A stretch of DNA of 64,000 nucleotides from contig RFFC02000004.1 of assembly GCA_005518205.2 (NCBI GenBank), positions 124,001 through 188,000 on the forward strand, written 5' to 3'. Under the pieces are notes generated by a model, which worked only from the letters and a program-made list of their open reading frames with translations, searched no databases and was not told the DNA's origin. The stretch comes from Hormoscilla sp. GUM202. GTDB taxonomy: Bacteria; Cyanobacteriota; Cyanobacteriia; Cyanobacteriales; Desertifilaceae. Shown one piece after another: positions 36,154 to 46,568 of the stretch. The translations under genes and the position numbers were made by a program. Numbering within the stretch: the first letter of the stretch is position 1; the number at the start of each line of letters is the position of its first letter.

Positions 36154-36780
36154 TTATTGAAGAGATCGCAACTGCTGCCAACGCTGCTGAATCTGGGCGA
36201 TCGTAAACACAGCCTGAAACTGCAACCCAGCTGACTGATAAAGTTCAGCCCCCCCCTGCTGTCTGTCTACCAGGGCAATTACCTGGTCTACAATGTAACC
36301 CGCCTGACGCAGTCGTTCAACGGCTTTCATAGCAGATTGTCCAGTAGTAACAACATCTTCTAATACTGCTACTTTCGCTCCAGGGGGCAGATGGGGTCCT
36401 TCGATATAGGCCATCGTGCCATGTCCCTTAGCCTCTTTTCTGACAATTAGGGCCGGTATTGGCTGGTTTTCATAGGCAGAAACAACGCTGACTGCCGTGA
36501 CGATCGGGTCAGCACCCAGAGTCAATCCCGCCACAGCTTGGGTAGTCCCCGGCAACATGGATAACAACAACCGTCCAACAGCCAACGCCCCTTGGGGATG
36601 CAGAGTTACCTGCTTACCGTTGATGTAATAACTACTACGCAGTCCCGAAGAGAGGACAAAGTCTCCTTCTCGATAAGCCAGCTGGCAGCATAAATCTAGC
36701 AGCAGCAAGCGTAAGTCCAGTATATCTGTAGTAGCTAGCGATCCATTTTTGGGAACCTGATAAAGAATTTCAGAAGTCAT
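36154..36780 (-). CDS. pyrE: Orotate phosphoribosyltransferase
   Basis: 208 aa from ATG 36780 (MTSEILYQVPKNGSLATTD). It adds PRPP ribose phosphate to orotate in pyrimidine synthesis. The PRPP-binding motif VAVLEDVVTTGQSAMKAVE is intact, as are FVLSSGLRSSYYINGKQVTL and LIVRKEAKGHGTM. No fused OMP decarboxylase domain follows, and length is normal. The upstream frame to 36840 is unlikely. ATG 36786 is an alternative two codons earlier. It is divergent from the next gene. Confidence 0.94.
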   Translation of the reverse strand: MTSEILYQVPKNGSLATTDILDLRLLLLDLCCQLAYREGDFVLSSGLRSSYYINGKQVTLHPQGALAVGRLLLSMLPGTTQAVAGLTLGADPIVTAVSVVSAYENQPIPALIVRKEAKGHGTMAYIEGPHLPPGAKVAVLEDVVTTGQSAMKAVERLRQAGYIVDQVIALVDRQQGGAELYQSAGLQFQAVFTIAQIQQRWQQLRSLQ

Positions 36781-36879
36781 AGCCATGAACCTAAGGCTGG
36801 GTGTGGTAGATAATAGTACGTCAGAGCAGAGCACAAACATAAGCGGTCAAGTCCAGCCATAATTGATAAATCAATAATA

Positions 36880-37794
36880 ATGCGCTATACCATTGAGAGT
36901 CGATTTCAAGGAGCCTTCCTAGGGGCAGCTGTCGGAGAGATGTTGAGCAACTTCTACACTGGCCGCTCTTGGCACCAGGTCGGTCTCAACTGGTGGGATT
37001 TAGATATCGATGAAGGCCAACAAGACCAGTTGTTACCTGGATGGGGAAGCCAGGCTGTGAGTGCGTGCAAAAGCTTGATTGCCCATGGTCGGGTAGAGGG
37101 AAACAGGGTGGTGGATAATGAAGCTACGGCTACTATTCTACCAGTCGCCCTATTTTTTCACGAAGATGCCGCCAAACTGCGCCAGAGGCTCAATCAACTT
37201 GCGGCCAGCAGTAAGGAGACAAGAGATGAATCACTGGCAATGGGCTATTGCTTATTGCAAATAGCCCAAGAAAAGCTCGACTCCTCTACGATCGTTCCTC
37301 AAATCATAGCCTATCTCCAGTCGGACGGGGCGATCGCCTCTGAGCTGGCGCAAGTGCAAACCTTGCTAGAGATGAGGGCTAGTCTAGAAACAACCAGTTA
37401 TATGCTCTCAAATAGTATCGGACTAGCGTTATACTGCTTTCTGAGTACTCCAGAAGATTTTCGTCTCTCCGTTATGCGGGCCTTGAGGATTGCTAGAGTC
37501 CAACCACAACTGGTCGCATCTCTGACTGGGGCAATGTCAGGAGCCTATAATAGTCTTGCGGGTATCCCAGTCTCATGGCGCATCGCTATAAAACGCCCTC
37601 TGACTGCTGAGAAGTTCCTTCTTCCTTGCTGGGGCGTCACCTCAGATGCGGAAATTGTCCAACTAGCTACTAACTTATTCGCAGCTTGGTCAGGTGCCTT
37701 ATTGCCAACCCATCTGAGCAATAAATCACCTCAAAGGTATGCTGTTGCTGCACCTCAGGTAATGCGCCCTCAGAGTATCGGACCAGATAAGTAG
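36880..37794 (+). CDS. ADP-ribosylglycohydrolase-like protein, degenerate
   Basis: 304 aa. The N-terminal YTIESRFQGAFLGAAVGEML matches the opening helix of ADP-ribosylglycohydrolases (GxxxGxAxGD), but the metal-binding aspartate is glutamate. Near residue 210 the line VASLTGAMSGAYNSLAGIP matches the GGDTDTxAxIxGAxxGAxxG block with the GGDTDT ligands missing. It is therefore probably not a dinuclear-metal hydrolase, although the all-helical fold is kept. Similar degenerate proteins occur in cyanobacteria. Function unknown. Start ATG 36880, divergent from pyrE. Confidence 0.7.
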   Translation: MRYTIESRFQGAFLGAAVGEMLSNFYTGRSWHQVGLNWWDLDIDEGQQDQLLPGWGSQAVSACKSLIAHGRVEGNRVVDNEATATILPVALFFHEDAAKLRQRLNQLAASSKETRDESLAMGYCLLQIAQEKLDSSTIVPQIIAYLQSDGAIASELAQVQTLLEMRASLETTSYMLSNSIGLALYCFLSTPEDFRLSVMRALRIARVQPQLVASLTGAMSGAYNSLAGIPVSWRIAIKRPLTAEKFLLPCWGVTSDAEIVQLATNLFAAWSGALLPTHLSNKSPQRYAVAAPQVMRPQSIGPDK

Positions 37795-38231
37795 TATAAC
37801 CTCCTAGGAGGTAAACTCTCAAGATATGTTAGGTTAGAGGAAATGCTCAATTTTAGATCGCCACGAACTGAGGTTTGTAGTGAGACAAACCTCAGAAAAA
37901 TATGCCTAAAGTAGGAGAAGGGCCAGGGCAGACCAAAGGCATCATCATAGTGAGGGGTCAAATACTATGTAAATTGACGCGCTAGCATTAGTCATTGTTA
38001 AGTAAAAGGAGGATTGGGTAAATGGCAAGAAATGACAATCGCAGTACTCTCTCGGCTCAGGGCGGTCAGCTATGATAAAAAGTTGATACATGTGGTATTT
38101 GCTGTTGCGCGCAGTCACCAAATCTCAAAGCTCAAATCTTTCCGAACGGCAAGGGATATTCCCGTAGTCAGGAAGGTTTGATGGTGAAAAATGCTAAAAT
38201 CAAGGGTTGCGGCTGTTAAGTGGATGCTAAA
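37795..38231. other. Intergenic region with hairpins
   Basis: No gene seen. CCTCCTAGGAGG palindrome at 37800-37811 and a strong 11-bp hairpin CTGAGGTTTGT/ACAAACCTCAG at 37868-37895, which may end the preceding transcript although no T run follows. Confidence 0.5.
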
Positions 38232-40760
38232 ATGAAAACAATTCAGTATTTGACACGCCAGGTAGATCGGTGGTGGCGACGGTACTTCACGGAAGCCCCG
38301 CGATCGCGCCAACCAGTGCGAAATAAGCTGTTATCTAAGAAGAGTAAAGTGCCAGGGACTGGGAAAGAAAACCCAAAAAAAACCAGAAGCAAAAAACAAG
38401 TCCATCCAGGGGCAGTATTGGTGCTAGCAGTGGTGTCGCTGACGAGTACAATAGGCTACCGCTTATACAACGCCCCGAAACTATCGTCCGGAACGATCGC
38501 CCCAGAGACGATATCGGCTCCCTACACGGCGGAGATCCCCGATCGCCAAGCGACGGAAGCAAAGCGCCAGCGAGAGCGTACAGGTGCTATCCCGGTCTTG
38601 ACGATCGATGAAGTAGTAAATAAACAGGTTTACCAGAAAGTAGAAGAAATTCTAGAACAGGGAAATGAACTGCGACGGCAGGCAGGGGAATTTCCCTTCG
38701 TGGGGCCAGAGTTGCTCTCATTCGACACCCAGCAGTACCTTCGTCAAGCCCAGGAGTGGGAGTGGCGTATGGTACTGCAAGGAGTAAATAAAGCCCAGAC
38801 AGAAGAAGAATCGCAAAAATCGACGACCTTGTCCCCAGAGGCAGTAGCAGCTAATAATAGCCAAGCAGCACCAGATGAGAAAATATCACGCACAGAGCAA
38901 GAGCAAGCGATATTTGAACTGCGATCGATCGAGCAGTCGGAAAAGTTAAAAGCATTGCTTGACCAGATAGCCCAAGTGCGTCAGGGTTACGCGCAAGCAT
39001 TAAACGAGATTAAAGCGCTCCAGATAAAAGATCGAGCAACAATATACGATGCTAAACTGCTGGAGATGTCCGATGCAACTTGGGACCAAACAGTTAAAGG
39101 CATCCAGGAAAGCACGAGGAGGATGATGGCGCAAGGGATCCCCAGAGGATTGCCCGATAATCTGCTCAAAAAGGCGATCGCGTTACAGGTGTCCGGTTCA
39201 GTGCCAGAGTCCACAGCAGCTTTGGCGATGGAACTGCTGCCGAGGGTGCTGAAAGCAAATTTGATCGAAGATGCTGAAAAAACCAGGCTACAAGCAGAAC
39301 ATGCAGCTTTATCTGTCGAAACAGTGGTGATATCAGTCCTGGAAGGTGAGGCGCTCGTTTCGGCGGGCGATCGCATCACCAGACCAGAATTTGTGGCGAT
39401 TGATTATTTTGGCTTGTCTCAGCGGCAGGTAAACTGGAAAGGGTTGCTGGGGTTTGGCATGCTGGTAAGTGGGGCGATCGGGGTATTTTGGGTGATAGAA
39501 CGAAAATTTCACCCGGGAATGCGCCAGCGAGACCAGCTATTAGTGTTGCTACTGACTCTGACTGCGCCATTGCTGGTAGTTTTAAATTTGGATGCTGCTA
39601 GCTTGCCAGTAATAGGGCTGTTGATGGGCAGTTTTTATGGTTCAGCCCTGGGGGTGACAGTAGTCGGACTGCTGAGTTTTGTATTGCCGACCGGCATGGA
39701 AATAATTAGCCTGAGTGATTGGCTAGCGAGTGTCGCAGGGGGCATACTCGGCGGTTCCCTCGCCTGCCCCGGAAGAATGCGATCGCGGGAGGAATTTGCG
39801 CTGTTAGGGGTAGGATTAGGATTAACTCAGGGAGTTGTCTATCTGACGGTCACCCTCATTATCAGCGCCGCCGCTTCTGTAGTCTGGCCGCCGTTGCTAG
39901 TTGCTGCTGGGATCCGCAGTCTGGGAGGCTTAGCCTGTAGCATTATCGCACTGGGTTTGAGTCCTTATTTGGAACACGTGTTCGATTTAGTTACCCCGGT
40001 GCGTTTGGCAGAGTTAGCGAACCCGAACCGCCCCTTGTTGCAGCGCCTGGCCTCGGAAGCCCCAGGAACATTTCAACACACTATGTTTGTGGCGACTCTG
40101 GCGGAAGCAGCAGCCCGAGTTTTGGGTTGCAATGTGGAATTGGTGCGGGCGGGGACTTTGTATCATGATATCGGCAAGATGCACGACCCGTTGGGGTTCA
40201 TTGAAAATCAAATGGGCGGTCCGAATAAGCATGATGAGATTAAAGACCCCTGGAAGAGTGCAGAGATTATCAAAAAGCATGTCAGTGAAGGACTGGTAAT
40301 GGCTCGCAAGTATCGGTTGCCTAAGTCCATTGAGGCGTTTATCCCAGAACATCAGGGAACGATGCTGATTGCCTATTTCTACTATCAGGCGAAGCAGATG
40401 GCAGAAATTGACCCTAGTATAGTGGTGCGGGAGTCGGATTTCCGCTACGATGGTCCGATTCCCCAGTCCCGAGAAACGGGGATTTTGATGCTGGCTGATT
40501 CCTGTGAGGCCGCCCTGCGATCGCTCAAGGATGCGACCTATCAGGAGGCGCTAGGAATGGTGAATAAAATCCTCAAAGCGCGTTGGCAAGACAATCAGTT
40601 GGTAGATTCAGGGTTAAAGCGAGAGGAAATGCCGATAATTGCGGATATTTTCGTGAGGGTCTGGGAACAGTTCAATCACAAACGCATTGCCTATCCGAAA
40701 GGGTCACTAAATTCTTCCCTCTCTAAAGAGAAGAACCGCGAACCTGTCTGTTCTAAGTAA
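38232..40760 (+). CDS. 7TMR-HD family phosphohydrolase (PgpH-like)
   Basis: 842 aa from ATG 38232 (MKTIQYLTRQVDRW); GTG 38220 is possible. A basic N-terminus and one membrane segment (about residues 62-75) precede an extracellular 7TMR-HDED domain with coiled-coil parts. Seven membrane helices follow (about 400-590), then a cytoplasmic HD domain: FQHTMFVATLAEAA, YHDIGKMHDP (HD at 645-646), EHQGTMLIAYFYYQA and MLADSCEAALRSL. In other bacteria such proteins degrade cyclic di-AMP. All HD metal ligands look present, so that activity is expected. It stands alone between intergenic repeats. Confidence 0.92.
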   Translation: MKTIQYLTRQVDRWWRRYFTEAPRSRQPVRNKLLSKKSKVPGTGKENPKKTRSKKQVHPGAVLVLAVVSLTSTIGYRLYNAPKLSSGTIAPETISAPYTAEIPDRQATEAKRQRERTGAIPVLTIDEVVNKQVYQKVEEILEQGNELRRQAGEFPFVGPELLSFDTQQYLRQAQEWEWRMVLQGVNKAQTEEESQKSTTLSPEAVAANNSQAAPDEKISRTEQEQAIFELRSIEQSEKLKALLDQIAQVRQGYAQALNEIKALQIKDRATIYDAKLLEMSDATWDQTVKGIQESTRRMMAQGIPRGLPDNLLKKAIALQVSGSVPESTAALAMELLPRVLKANLIEDAEKTRLQAEHAALSVETVVISVLEGEALVSAGDRITRPEFVAIDYFGLSQRQVNWKGLLGFGMLVSGAIGVFWVIERKFHPGMRQRDQLLVLLLTLTAPLLVVLNLDAASLPVIGLLMGSFYGSALGVTVVGLLSFVLPTGMEIISLSDWLASVAGGILGGSLACPGRMRSREEFALLGVGLGLTQGVVYLTVTLIISAAASVVWPPLLVAAGIRSLGGLACSIIALGLSPYLEHVFDLVTPVRLAELANPNRPLLQRLASEAPGTFQHTMFVATLAEAAARVLGCNVELVRAGTLYHDIGKMHDPLGFIENQMGGPNKHDEIKDPWKSAEIIKKHVSEGLVMARKYRLPKSIEAFIPEHQGTMLIAYFYYQAKQMAEIDPSIVVRESDFRYDGPIPQSRETGILMLADSCEAALRSLKDATYQEALGMVNKILKARWQDNQLVDSGLKREEMPIIADIFVRVWEQFNHKRIAYPKGSLNSSLSKEKNREPVCSK

Positions 40761-40840
40761 GGGTTCGTAATAAGCACTAAAGTGCTTCCCAGGCGAAAGC
40801 GCCTATAATCGATCAAGTATTCTCAGAAACCGGGTTTCTA

Positions 40841-41939
40841 AGTAGTTAGGCAAAATTAATTTTATATTTTCCTCCAACCTCTCGAAGCACATCTTCCACC
40901 GCTTTAACTAAACTTTCCCAACTTTCATATGCATCAATATTTAACCATTCGTATTTGATAAATCGCCACAAGATTTCAATGATATTTAACTGTGGAGAAT
41001 AGGTAGGTAAATAAAAAATGGTCAACCCTTTTTGTTCCCATTCTGCTTGTTGATTTTTTACGGCATTACTCGTATGCATAGACGCATTATCCATCACCAA
41101 AACAGTTTTTTTCTCTAATTTTGAACAAAAATCATCTATACATGATATAACCACCTCACTATTAACCCGGCACTCAAATAAGTAAGGCTCTAGTTCATTC
41201 TTGCGATTGAAAAATCCTAAGACGTTTAATCTTTTACTATTTTGACTTTTGGCCTCAATAACTTCTCCTTTTTCCTGCCATGCATAAGGGACATATGCAT
41301 TTAAACAAAAACCGCTTTCATCAAAGAATCTTAAATCAATTTCACCTCGATATTCTTGCTGTTTTAATTTTTTTAATTCTTCCTTTTTTTCTTGATATTC
41401 CGTGGGTTCTGGCTCCCCAGCTACTCGTTTTCCGATCCGCCGACATGTTTGCGTTTTTTAAGATCCTTTTAATAGTTTCCTTACTCACTTCCACATCCCA
41501 CTCTTGTTTAAATTTTTCTTTCACCAATTTTATTTCCTTGGGAAATTCTTTAGCCCAAACCACGATTTGCTCTATCTGTTCTGAATTAAATTTCGGTTTT
41601 CTTCCACGTCCTTTTCGATCATATAAGCCGACTAATTGGAACTCTTCCCAAGCATCAAACCAATTATATATTGTCACAAGGGTCACCTTAAATATTTTCA
41701 TCAATTCTGTAGTTTTATACCCTGAATGTGAGAGCATTATGCAATGTGCTCGTCTTCTAACTTGGTGATATTTACTTTGTGCATAAATCCGTTTGAGGAG
41801 ATTAATTGTTTCATAGCTTAATCCCTTTATGAATCTCATGGCTAACTTTCACCTCGCTGAAAATATAAGTTTGATTGTTTTAATTCTAGCATATATTTAT
41901 GCCAAAGGCCAAATATAAAAATAATTTTGCCTAACTACT
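40841..41939 (-). mobile_element. IS630-family element, frameshifted
   Basis: 1099 bp, ends AGTAGTTAGGCAAAATTA and its inverted partner, flanked by TA at 40839-40840 and 41940-41941. It is inserted in one arm of an AGAAACCGGGTTTCT hairpin. Related to, but distinct from, the copy at 34745-35926. Confidence 0.9.
40846..41839 (-). pseudogene. IS630-family transposase with frameshift
   Basis: The N-terminal part (41839-41342) carries the helix-turn-helix (VTLVTIYNWFDAWEEFQLVG) and reads to MSADRKTSSWG. The catalytic part continues in the +1 frame from about RIGKRVAGEPEPTEYQEKK through FFDESGFCL, VMDNASMHTSN and IIEILWRFIKYEW. The change of frame lies near 41430, where family members read MSWxRIGKRV. 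A 1-base loss or 2-base gain explains it; programmed +1 frameshifting is less likely since the sibling copy is a single frame. Confidence 0.85.
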
Positions 41940-41941
41940 TA

Positions 41942-42248
41942 CTTAGCTTTTCAACGATATAAATGTTAGTTCTAGTGACCAGGTCACTTCCGGTTGAGGC
42001 TCTTCCGGTGTCTCCCGGGAGCGCCTTAAGCACGTTCCCAGGCTGCCAGATCCCCGGGTAACGCCCCCTCCGCTGTGAGGGAACGAGGGGGAGACACTGG
42101 CGAATGGCCGACCGGAAAAATCGGAAGGCGACTATTTTTCCGCACTCACGAAAGTAATTACCGAGGCGGATTTTCTCATTCACAGGAGGCAGCCGCTTCC
42201 CAGGACTTCCCATTCCCAGGGAGACCCTGGGAACGAGGGTAACGAGGG
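41942..42248. other. Intergenic remnant with GGGAACGAG repeats
   Basis: No gene seen. Several TTCCCAGG/CCTGGGAACGAG palindrome pieces of a common cyanobacterial type (42000-42240). The last ACGAGGG is the target of the following IS1-type element. Confidence 0.5.
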
Positions 42249-43195
42249 GGTAGTGATAAATATGTAGTGATATAACATTTTATCCCTCTATTAATCCTTG
42301 CTTTTCAAAGGGATAATATAACATTTTTCATTACCATTGATAAGTTTAATTTATCAAAAATATCAGAGATAATCATGTATAATTAGTTGTCACAATGCTA
42401 TATTGTTATTGGTAAAAACAATGTCTAAATTTATGAACACATCATCAGATTTATGCTTGCGACCTTCTTGTCCCCACTGTCAAAGTGAGCGAACAGTAAA
42501 AAACGGTAGTACTCATAACAAAAAGCAAAAACATAAGTGTAAAGACTGTGGCAGGCAATTTGTTGAAAACCCTACCAATAAAACGATATCATCAGAAACA
42601 AAAAAGAAAATAGATGGCCTTTTACTTGAGAGAATTTCTTTAGCTGGAATTGCACGTCAAGTTGGAGTTTCCAAAACTTTGCTCCAAGATTATGTTAATA
42701 AAAAATCTGCGGAAACTCCGCGTGAGATAAAGGTTTTAGACAAGCCAAAAGGGAAAATGACTATTGAATGTGATGAAATGTGGTCTTTTGTGGAGAATAA
42801 AGAAAATAAGCAATGGATTTGGTTAGCGTTAGATACAAAAACTAGAGAAATAGTTGGAGTTTATGTGGGCGCTCGCAGTCGGGAATCGGCAAAAAAATTG
42901 TGGAAATCTTTACCTCCTGTTTATCGGCGCAGTTTTTTACACATATTTTTGGGAAGCTTATAACACAGTAATCCCCAAAAAACGTCATAAACCAGTAGGT
43001 AAAGAAACTGGAAAAACTAATCATATTGAAAGGCTAAACAACACATTAAGACAAAGAATTAGTCGTTTGGTTCGTAAAACATTATCATTCTCCAAGAAAC
43101 TAGAAAATCACATCGGAGCTATTTGGTATTTTGTACATTATTACAACAAATGTTTATCGGGATAGATAATGCATCACTACATATTTATCACCACC
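42249..43195 (+). mobile_element. IS1-type insertion sequence, frameshifted
   Basis: 947 bp with 23-bp inverted ends starting GGTAGTGATAAATATG and GGTGGTGATAAATATG (one mismatch), flanked by ACGAGGG at 42242-42248 and 43196-43202. A solo copy of this end is at 23475-23497. Confidence 0.85.
42403..43165 (+). pseudogene. IS1-family transposase with frameshift
   Basis: The first frame gives a zinc-ribbon CPHC ... CKDCGRQFVENP, a helix-turn-helix (SLAGIARQVGVSKTLLQDYV), and ECDEMWSFVENKENKQWIW with the first catalytic aspartate, ending FLHIFLGSL at 42963. From about 42920 another frame continues with FYTYFWEAYNTVIPKKRHKP, GKTNHIERLNNTLRQRISRL and the C-terminal HYYNKCLSG. Family members read VYRQCAVFYTDFWEAY here, so a small deletion near 42925 broke the gene. 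The two pieces together give the usual length of about 250 aa for fused InsAB proteins. Confidence 0.85.
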
Positions 43196-43632
43196 ACGAG
43201 GGTATGGTTCTACAGCGACCAAGCTCTAGCGGGACTTTGAGATTTTCTCAGGCAAAAAAAGGCTTCTTAGCTTACGGGGTATGGGTTTTACGTCGAAGGG
43301 GAGCGTTACCTGGTAACGCTTACGCCTATTTTTTGTTCTCCGTCCTGCTAGGCGATCGCCCTCTATCCGTGCTATATGTTCGCCCAGCCAGCGTTTGTCC
43401 AATCATCAGACTGCTTTCCTCAACCATTCCGATTCTGCCACAGATCGCAGTCTGGAGGCAGCCTCCTGGAGTTCCCCGAGAATACTCAGGCAATTTTTCA
43501 GTGAATTTAACATTTACTTAAGGAAAGCAAATATAGATAAAATGTTAAAGTGAAGTGCTAATGGCCCCAGCCTTCTGCCAGGGGCCAACGGAAAACTGTA
43601 AAGAACACCTAGGGACGATCGGGAGAGAAAAA
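43196..43632. other. Intergenic region without gene
   Basis: Nothing recognisable except a GCGTTACC-tg-GGTAACGC-like hairpin near 43304-43321 and a HIP1 site. Directly precedes the glutathione S-transferase gene. Confidence 0.5.
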
Positions 43633-44424
43633 ATGATAGAGTTGTACCAATTTGAGCTGTCGTCATACTCAGAGAAAGTGCGGCTGATTCTAGATTACAA
43701 GGGGCTGGAATACCGGAAAATAGAAGTAACCCCCGGGGTAGGGCAGATAGAAGTGTTCAAAATATCCGGTCAGCGGCAGGTGCCAGTGCTCAAGGATGCA
43801 GGAACCGTGGTGGGAGACTCAACGGCGATCGCCATGTATCTGGATCGAGAATATCCAGACAAACCAATAATACCCACGGACGCCAGAGAAAGAGGACTGT
43901 GTTTGATGATGGAGGAATGGGCCGACTCATCCCTAGGGATATTAAGTGGTAAAGCCCTATATGGAGGTCTCAGCCAAAACCAAGACCTGCGGACATCAGT
44001 ATTGCCCAGCGCCACCCCCGACGCGATCAAAGGTATAGTAGGAGCAATACCCAGGGAATTGCTGGATCTTCTGGGTTTTGGCGTTGGTGCAGGTCCTGAC
44101 GAGGTCAAATCAGCCCAAGACATTCTCAAGCAAAACCTAGAAGCCCTGAGTCTGCTATTGGTAGATAATCCCTATCTGGTGGGCAACACCCCAACACTAG
44201 CAGATTTCGCAGTCGCAGGGTTGAGTATGTATATTAAATTCCCAGATGGACCATATCTGGATATGCCCGAAAGGCTCAAAGGTAAAGGCGTACCCGGTTT
44301 AGCAGACGATACCATGTACGAAACCTTCTTTAATTGGCGCGATCGCCTCTATGCCGACTATCGCCAACCCTTATCAGCCACAGCATCTAGCAACTCATCA
44401 CCAACATCAATTGAGATTGAATAA
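43633..44424 (+). CDS. Glutathione S-transferase family protein
   Basis: 263 aa from ATG 43633 (MIELYQFELSSYSEKVRLIL), preceded by GGGAGAG. The thioredoxin-like domain has the serine/tyrosine region FELSSYSEKVR, the cis-proline QVPVLKDAG and GDSTAIAMYLDREYP for glutathione binding. The C-terminal helical domain has NPYLVGNTPTLADFAVAGLS, the conserved GST N-capping box. A longer insert in the middle (about 95-150) is unusual. A Ser-rich tail (ATASSNSSPTSIEIE) ends it. Substrate unknown. The HerA-like gene follows 75 nt later on the same strand. Confidence 0.9.
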   Translation: MIELYQFELSSYSEKVRLILDYKGLEYRKIEVTPGVGQIEVFKISGQRQVPVLKDAGTVVGDSTAIAMYLDREYPDKPIIPTDARERGLCLMMEEWADSSLGILSGKALYGGLSQNQDLRTSVLPSATPDAIKGIVGAIPRELLDLLGFGVGAGPDEVKSAQDILKQNLEALSLLLVDNPYLVGNTPTLADFAVAGLSMYIKFPDGPYLDMPERLKGKGVPGLADDTMYETFFNWRDRLYADYRQPLSATASSNSSPTSIEIE

Positions 44425-44499
44425 GGCTTTGGCTAATGGCTAATAGTGAATGAAAAAATGAACAATTAGCCATTAGCAATGAACAATTAGTAAGAAAAA

Positions 44500-46209
44500 A
44501 TGACGAACAAGCCACTAGGGTCAGTAATTAAAGGGTCTTTGTCTGAGGGATTAGAAGTGCGACTGCATGCAGATGTCTCAGTCGAAGAAATGCGGGTGGG
44601 AAAATTTATGGTAGTGCAGGGAAGGAGGTCGCGGTTTTTCTGTCTAGTCACAGACGTAGCCCTGGGGACCTCTAGCAACAGAATTCTCGCCAACCCCCCC
44701 GAACCTGAGAATAGCTTCTTGCAGGAAGTCCTGGCCGGAAGCAGCACCTATGGCACGATCGACCTCACTCCAATGTTAATGTTCACCCCCAAGATGGGGG
44801 AAAAAGATAATTTTGTCCCGGAGAAAAATGGCAAATCCCCACTAGCATCTTTTCAGGCCCAAACCAGCATCGACCTAGATTTAACCCCCGTCAAAACTAT
44901 TCCCAGCCATTTCAGCCAAGTATATGATGCCTCAGAATATGACTTTCGGGCCGTATTTGGCTGGGAAGATGACCCCGGACGCCGCAACTTCGCGATCGGG
45001 AAACCAATTGATATGGACGTACCAGTCTGTATCGACTTAGACAGATTTGTAGAACGGAGTAATGGCATATTTGGGAAATCAGGTACGGGAAAATCCTTTC
45101 TCGCCCGCCTGCTGCTATCAGGGATCGTCAGCAAGCAAGTGGCTGTAAATCTAATTTTTGACATGCACTCGGAATATGGGTGGGAAGCAGTTTGTGAAGG
45201 GAAATCCTTCGCCACGGCCAAGGGCTTGCGGCAGCTATTTCCCGGCCAAGTGATAGTATACACCCTCGATCCGGAATCGACAAAACGGCGAGGCATCCGA
45301 GATGCTCAAGAATTGTACCTCGGCTTCAATCAAATTGAAGTTGAAGACCTAAATTTGGTCAAAAGGGAGTTAAATCTCTCGGAAGCTAGCCTGGACAGTG
45401 CCCTGCTGTTGCGGAATCATTTTGGCGACAATTGGATAGTCCAGTTGCTGGAAATGAGTAACCTGGATATCGAGGAATTTTGTAAGGAAAACAATGGCAG
45501 CAAAACCTCGATCGCGGCCTTGCAGCGGAAACTGAATCGTTTGACGGGTCTGAAATACCTGCGTAACTTCAGCGGTCACAATTATATCAATCAAATTTTG
45601 GAGTCCCTGGACGCTGGCAAGCATGTAGTAGTGGAATTCGGTTCTCAGTCCAACCTCATCTCTTATATGTTGGCCACCAATATGATTACCCGCCGCATCC
45701 ACTATGCTTACGTCCGCAAAGCCGACAGGTTCTTACAGACCAAAAATCCCGGCGATCGCCCCCGTCCTCTAGTAATCACCATCGAAGAGGCCCATCGCTT
45801 CCTAGATCCCAGTATCGCCAGTCAAACCATCTTCGGCACGATCGCCCGAGAAATGCGGAAATACTTCGTGACCCTACTGGTGGTAGATCAGCGCCCCTCG
45901 GGGATCGATAAAGAAGTCATGTCTCAAATTGGCACTCGCATAACTGCCCTACTCAATGACGAAAAAGATATAGAGGCGATATTCACAGGTGTTTCTGGAG
46001 GAGCTACTTTGCGTTCCGTTTTGGCCAAACTCGATTCCAAGCAGCAAGCCCTCATTCTGGGCCATGCCGTTCCCATGCCGGTAGTCGTGCAGACCCGTCC
46101 CTACGACCAGACATTCTACCGCGAACTTGGCGAAACTGCCTGGTCCGATCTGCCCGATGAGGCCCTATTTGCCGCCGCTGCCGAGGCCCTAGAAGACCTC
46201 GGCTTCTGA
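44500..46209 (+). CDS. HerA/DUF87-type ATP-binding protein
   Basis: 569-aa FtsK/HerA-superfamily ATPase. An N-terminal HAS-barrel-like beta region (about 5-110) is followed by the RecA-like motor: Walker A GKSGTGKS at 192-199, Walker B LVITIEEAHRFLD with E429-E430, and a C-terminal sensor/arginine region (VVDQRPSGIDKEVMSQIGTR). HerA proteins form hexameric DNA pumps and work with NurA nuclease in archaea and some bacteria. No nurA-like gene is adjacent, so its partner is unknown. Similar stand-alone genes occur in cyanobacteria. Start ATG 44500. Confidence 0.85.
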   Translation: MTNKPLGSVIKGSLSEGLEVRLHADVSVEEMRVGKFMVVQGRRSRFFCLVTDVALGTSSNRILANPPEPENSFLQEVLAGSSTYGTIDLTPMLMFTPKMGEKDNFVPEKNGKSPLASFQAQTSIDLDLTPVKTIPSHFSQVYDASEYDFRAVFGWEDDPGRRNFAIGKPIDMDVPVCIDLDRFVERSNGIFGKSGTGKSFLARLLLSGIVSKQVAVNLIFDMHSEYGWEAVCEGKSFATAKGLRQLFPGQVIVYTLDPESTKRRGIRDAQELYLGFNQIEVEDLNLVKRELNLSEASLDSALLLRNHFGDNWIVQLLEMSNLDIEEFCKENNGSKTSIAALQRKLNRLTGLKYLRNFSGHNYINQILESLDAGKHVVVEFGSQSNLISYMLATNMITRRIHYAYVRKADRFLQTKNPGDRPRPLVITIEEAHRFLDPSIASQTIFGTIAREMRKYFVTLLVVDQRPSGIDKEVMSQIGTRITALLNDEKDIEAIFTGVSGGATLRSVLAKLDSKQQALILGHAVPMPVVVQTRPYDQTFYRELGETAWSDLPDEALFAAAAEALEDLGF

Positions 46210-46368
46210 TTTGCCCACCGGCACGGACAGGCGAGACAAGTCCTACGCTGCTGATTATGATATAATACATATAAGCCTGGGGTTGATTTTTTGGCCAACC
46301 TGGAATATATTAGATTCAAACTGTATTCATTATTAGTGGGGTACTAAGAGCGATGTAGGTAAAAGACG

Positions 46369-46568
46369 CTAGAGCGTCGGTCCAGTAGAGGGGGTTGACA
46401 AAAAAAATGTGTATATGCCCGATCGCCCGTTCAGTAGAACAGATTTTGGATAAAATCATGATGTCCAGAGGGAGTGAAGGCCAGATATTTTTACGAGAAT
46501 ATACTGATTTTTCGGACATACACAGTAGTTGAAATTTGTCAAGTATTATTAATGGACCGACGCTCTAG
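46369..46568. mobile_element. 200-bp MITE-like inverted-repeat element
   Basis: Left end CTAGAGCGTCGGTCCA and the same sequence inverted at the right (16 bp perfect, then weaker similarity through TTGACAAA about 30 bp in). No clear target duplication and no coding capacity. Confidence 0.55.

Noticed and set aside
41935-42213. 92-aa minus-strand frame after the second IS630
   Set aside because: Made of TTCCCAGG-type repeat pieces and lacks any family pattern.
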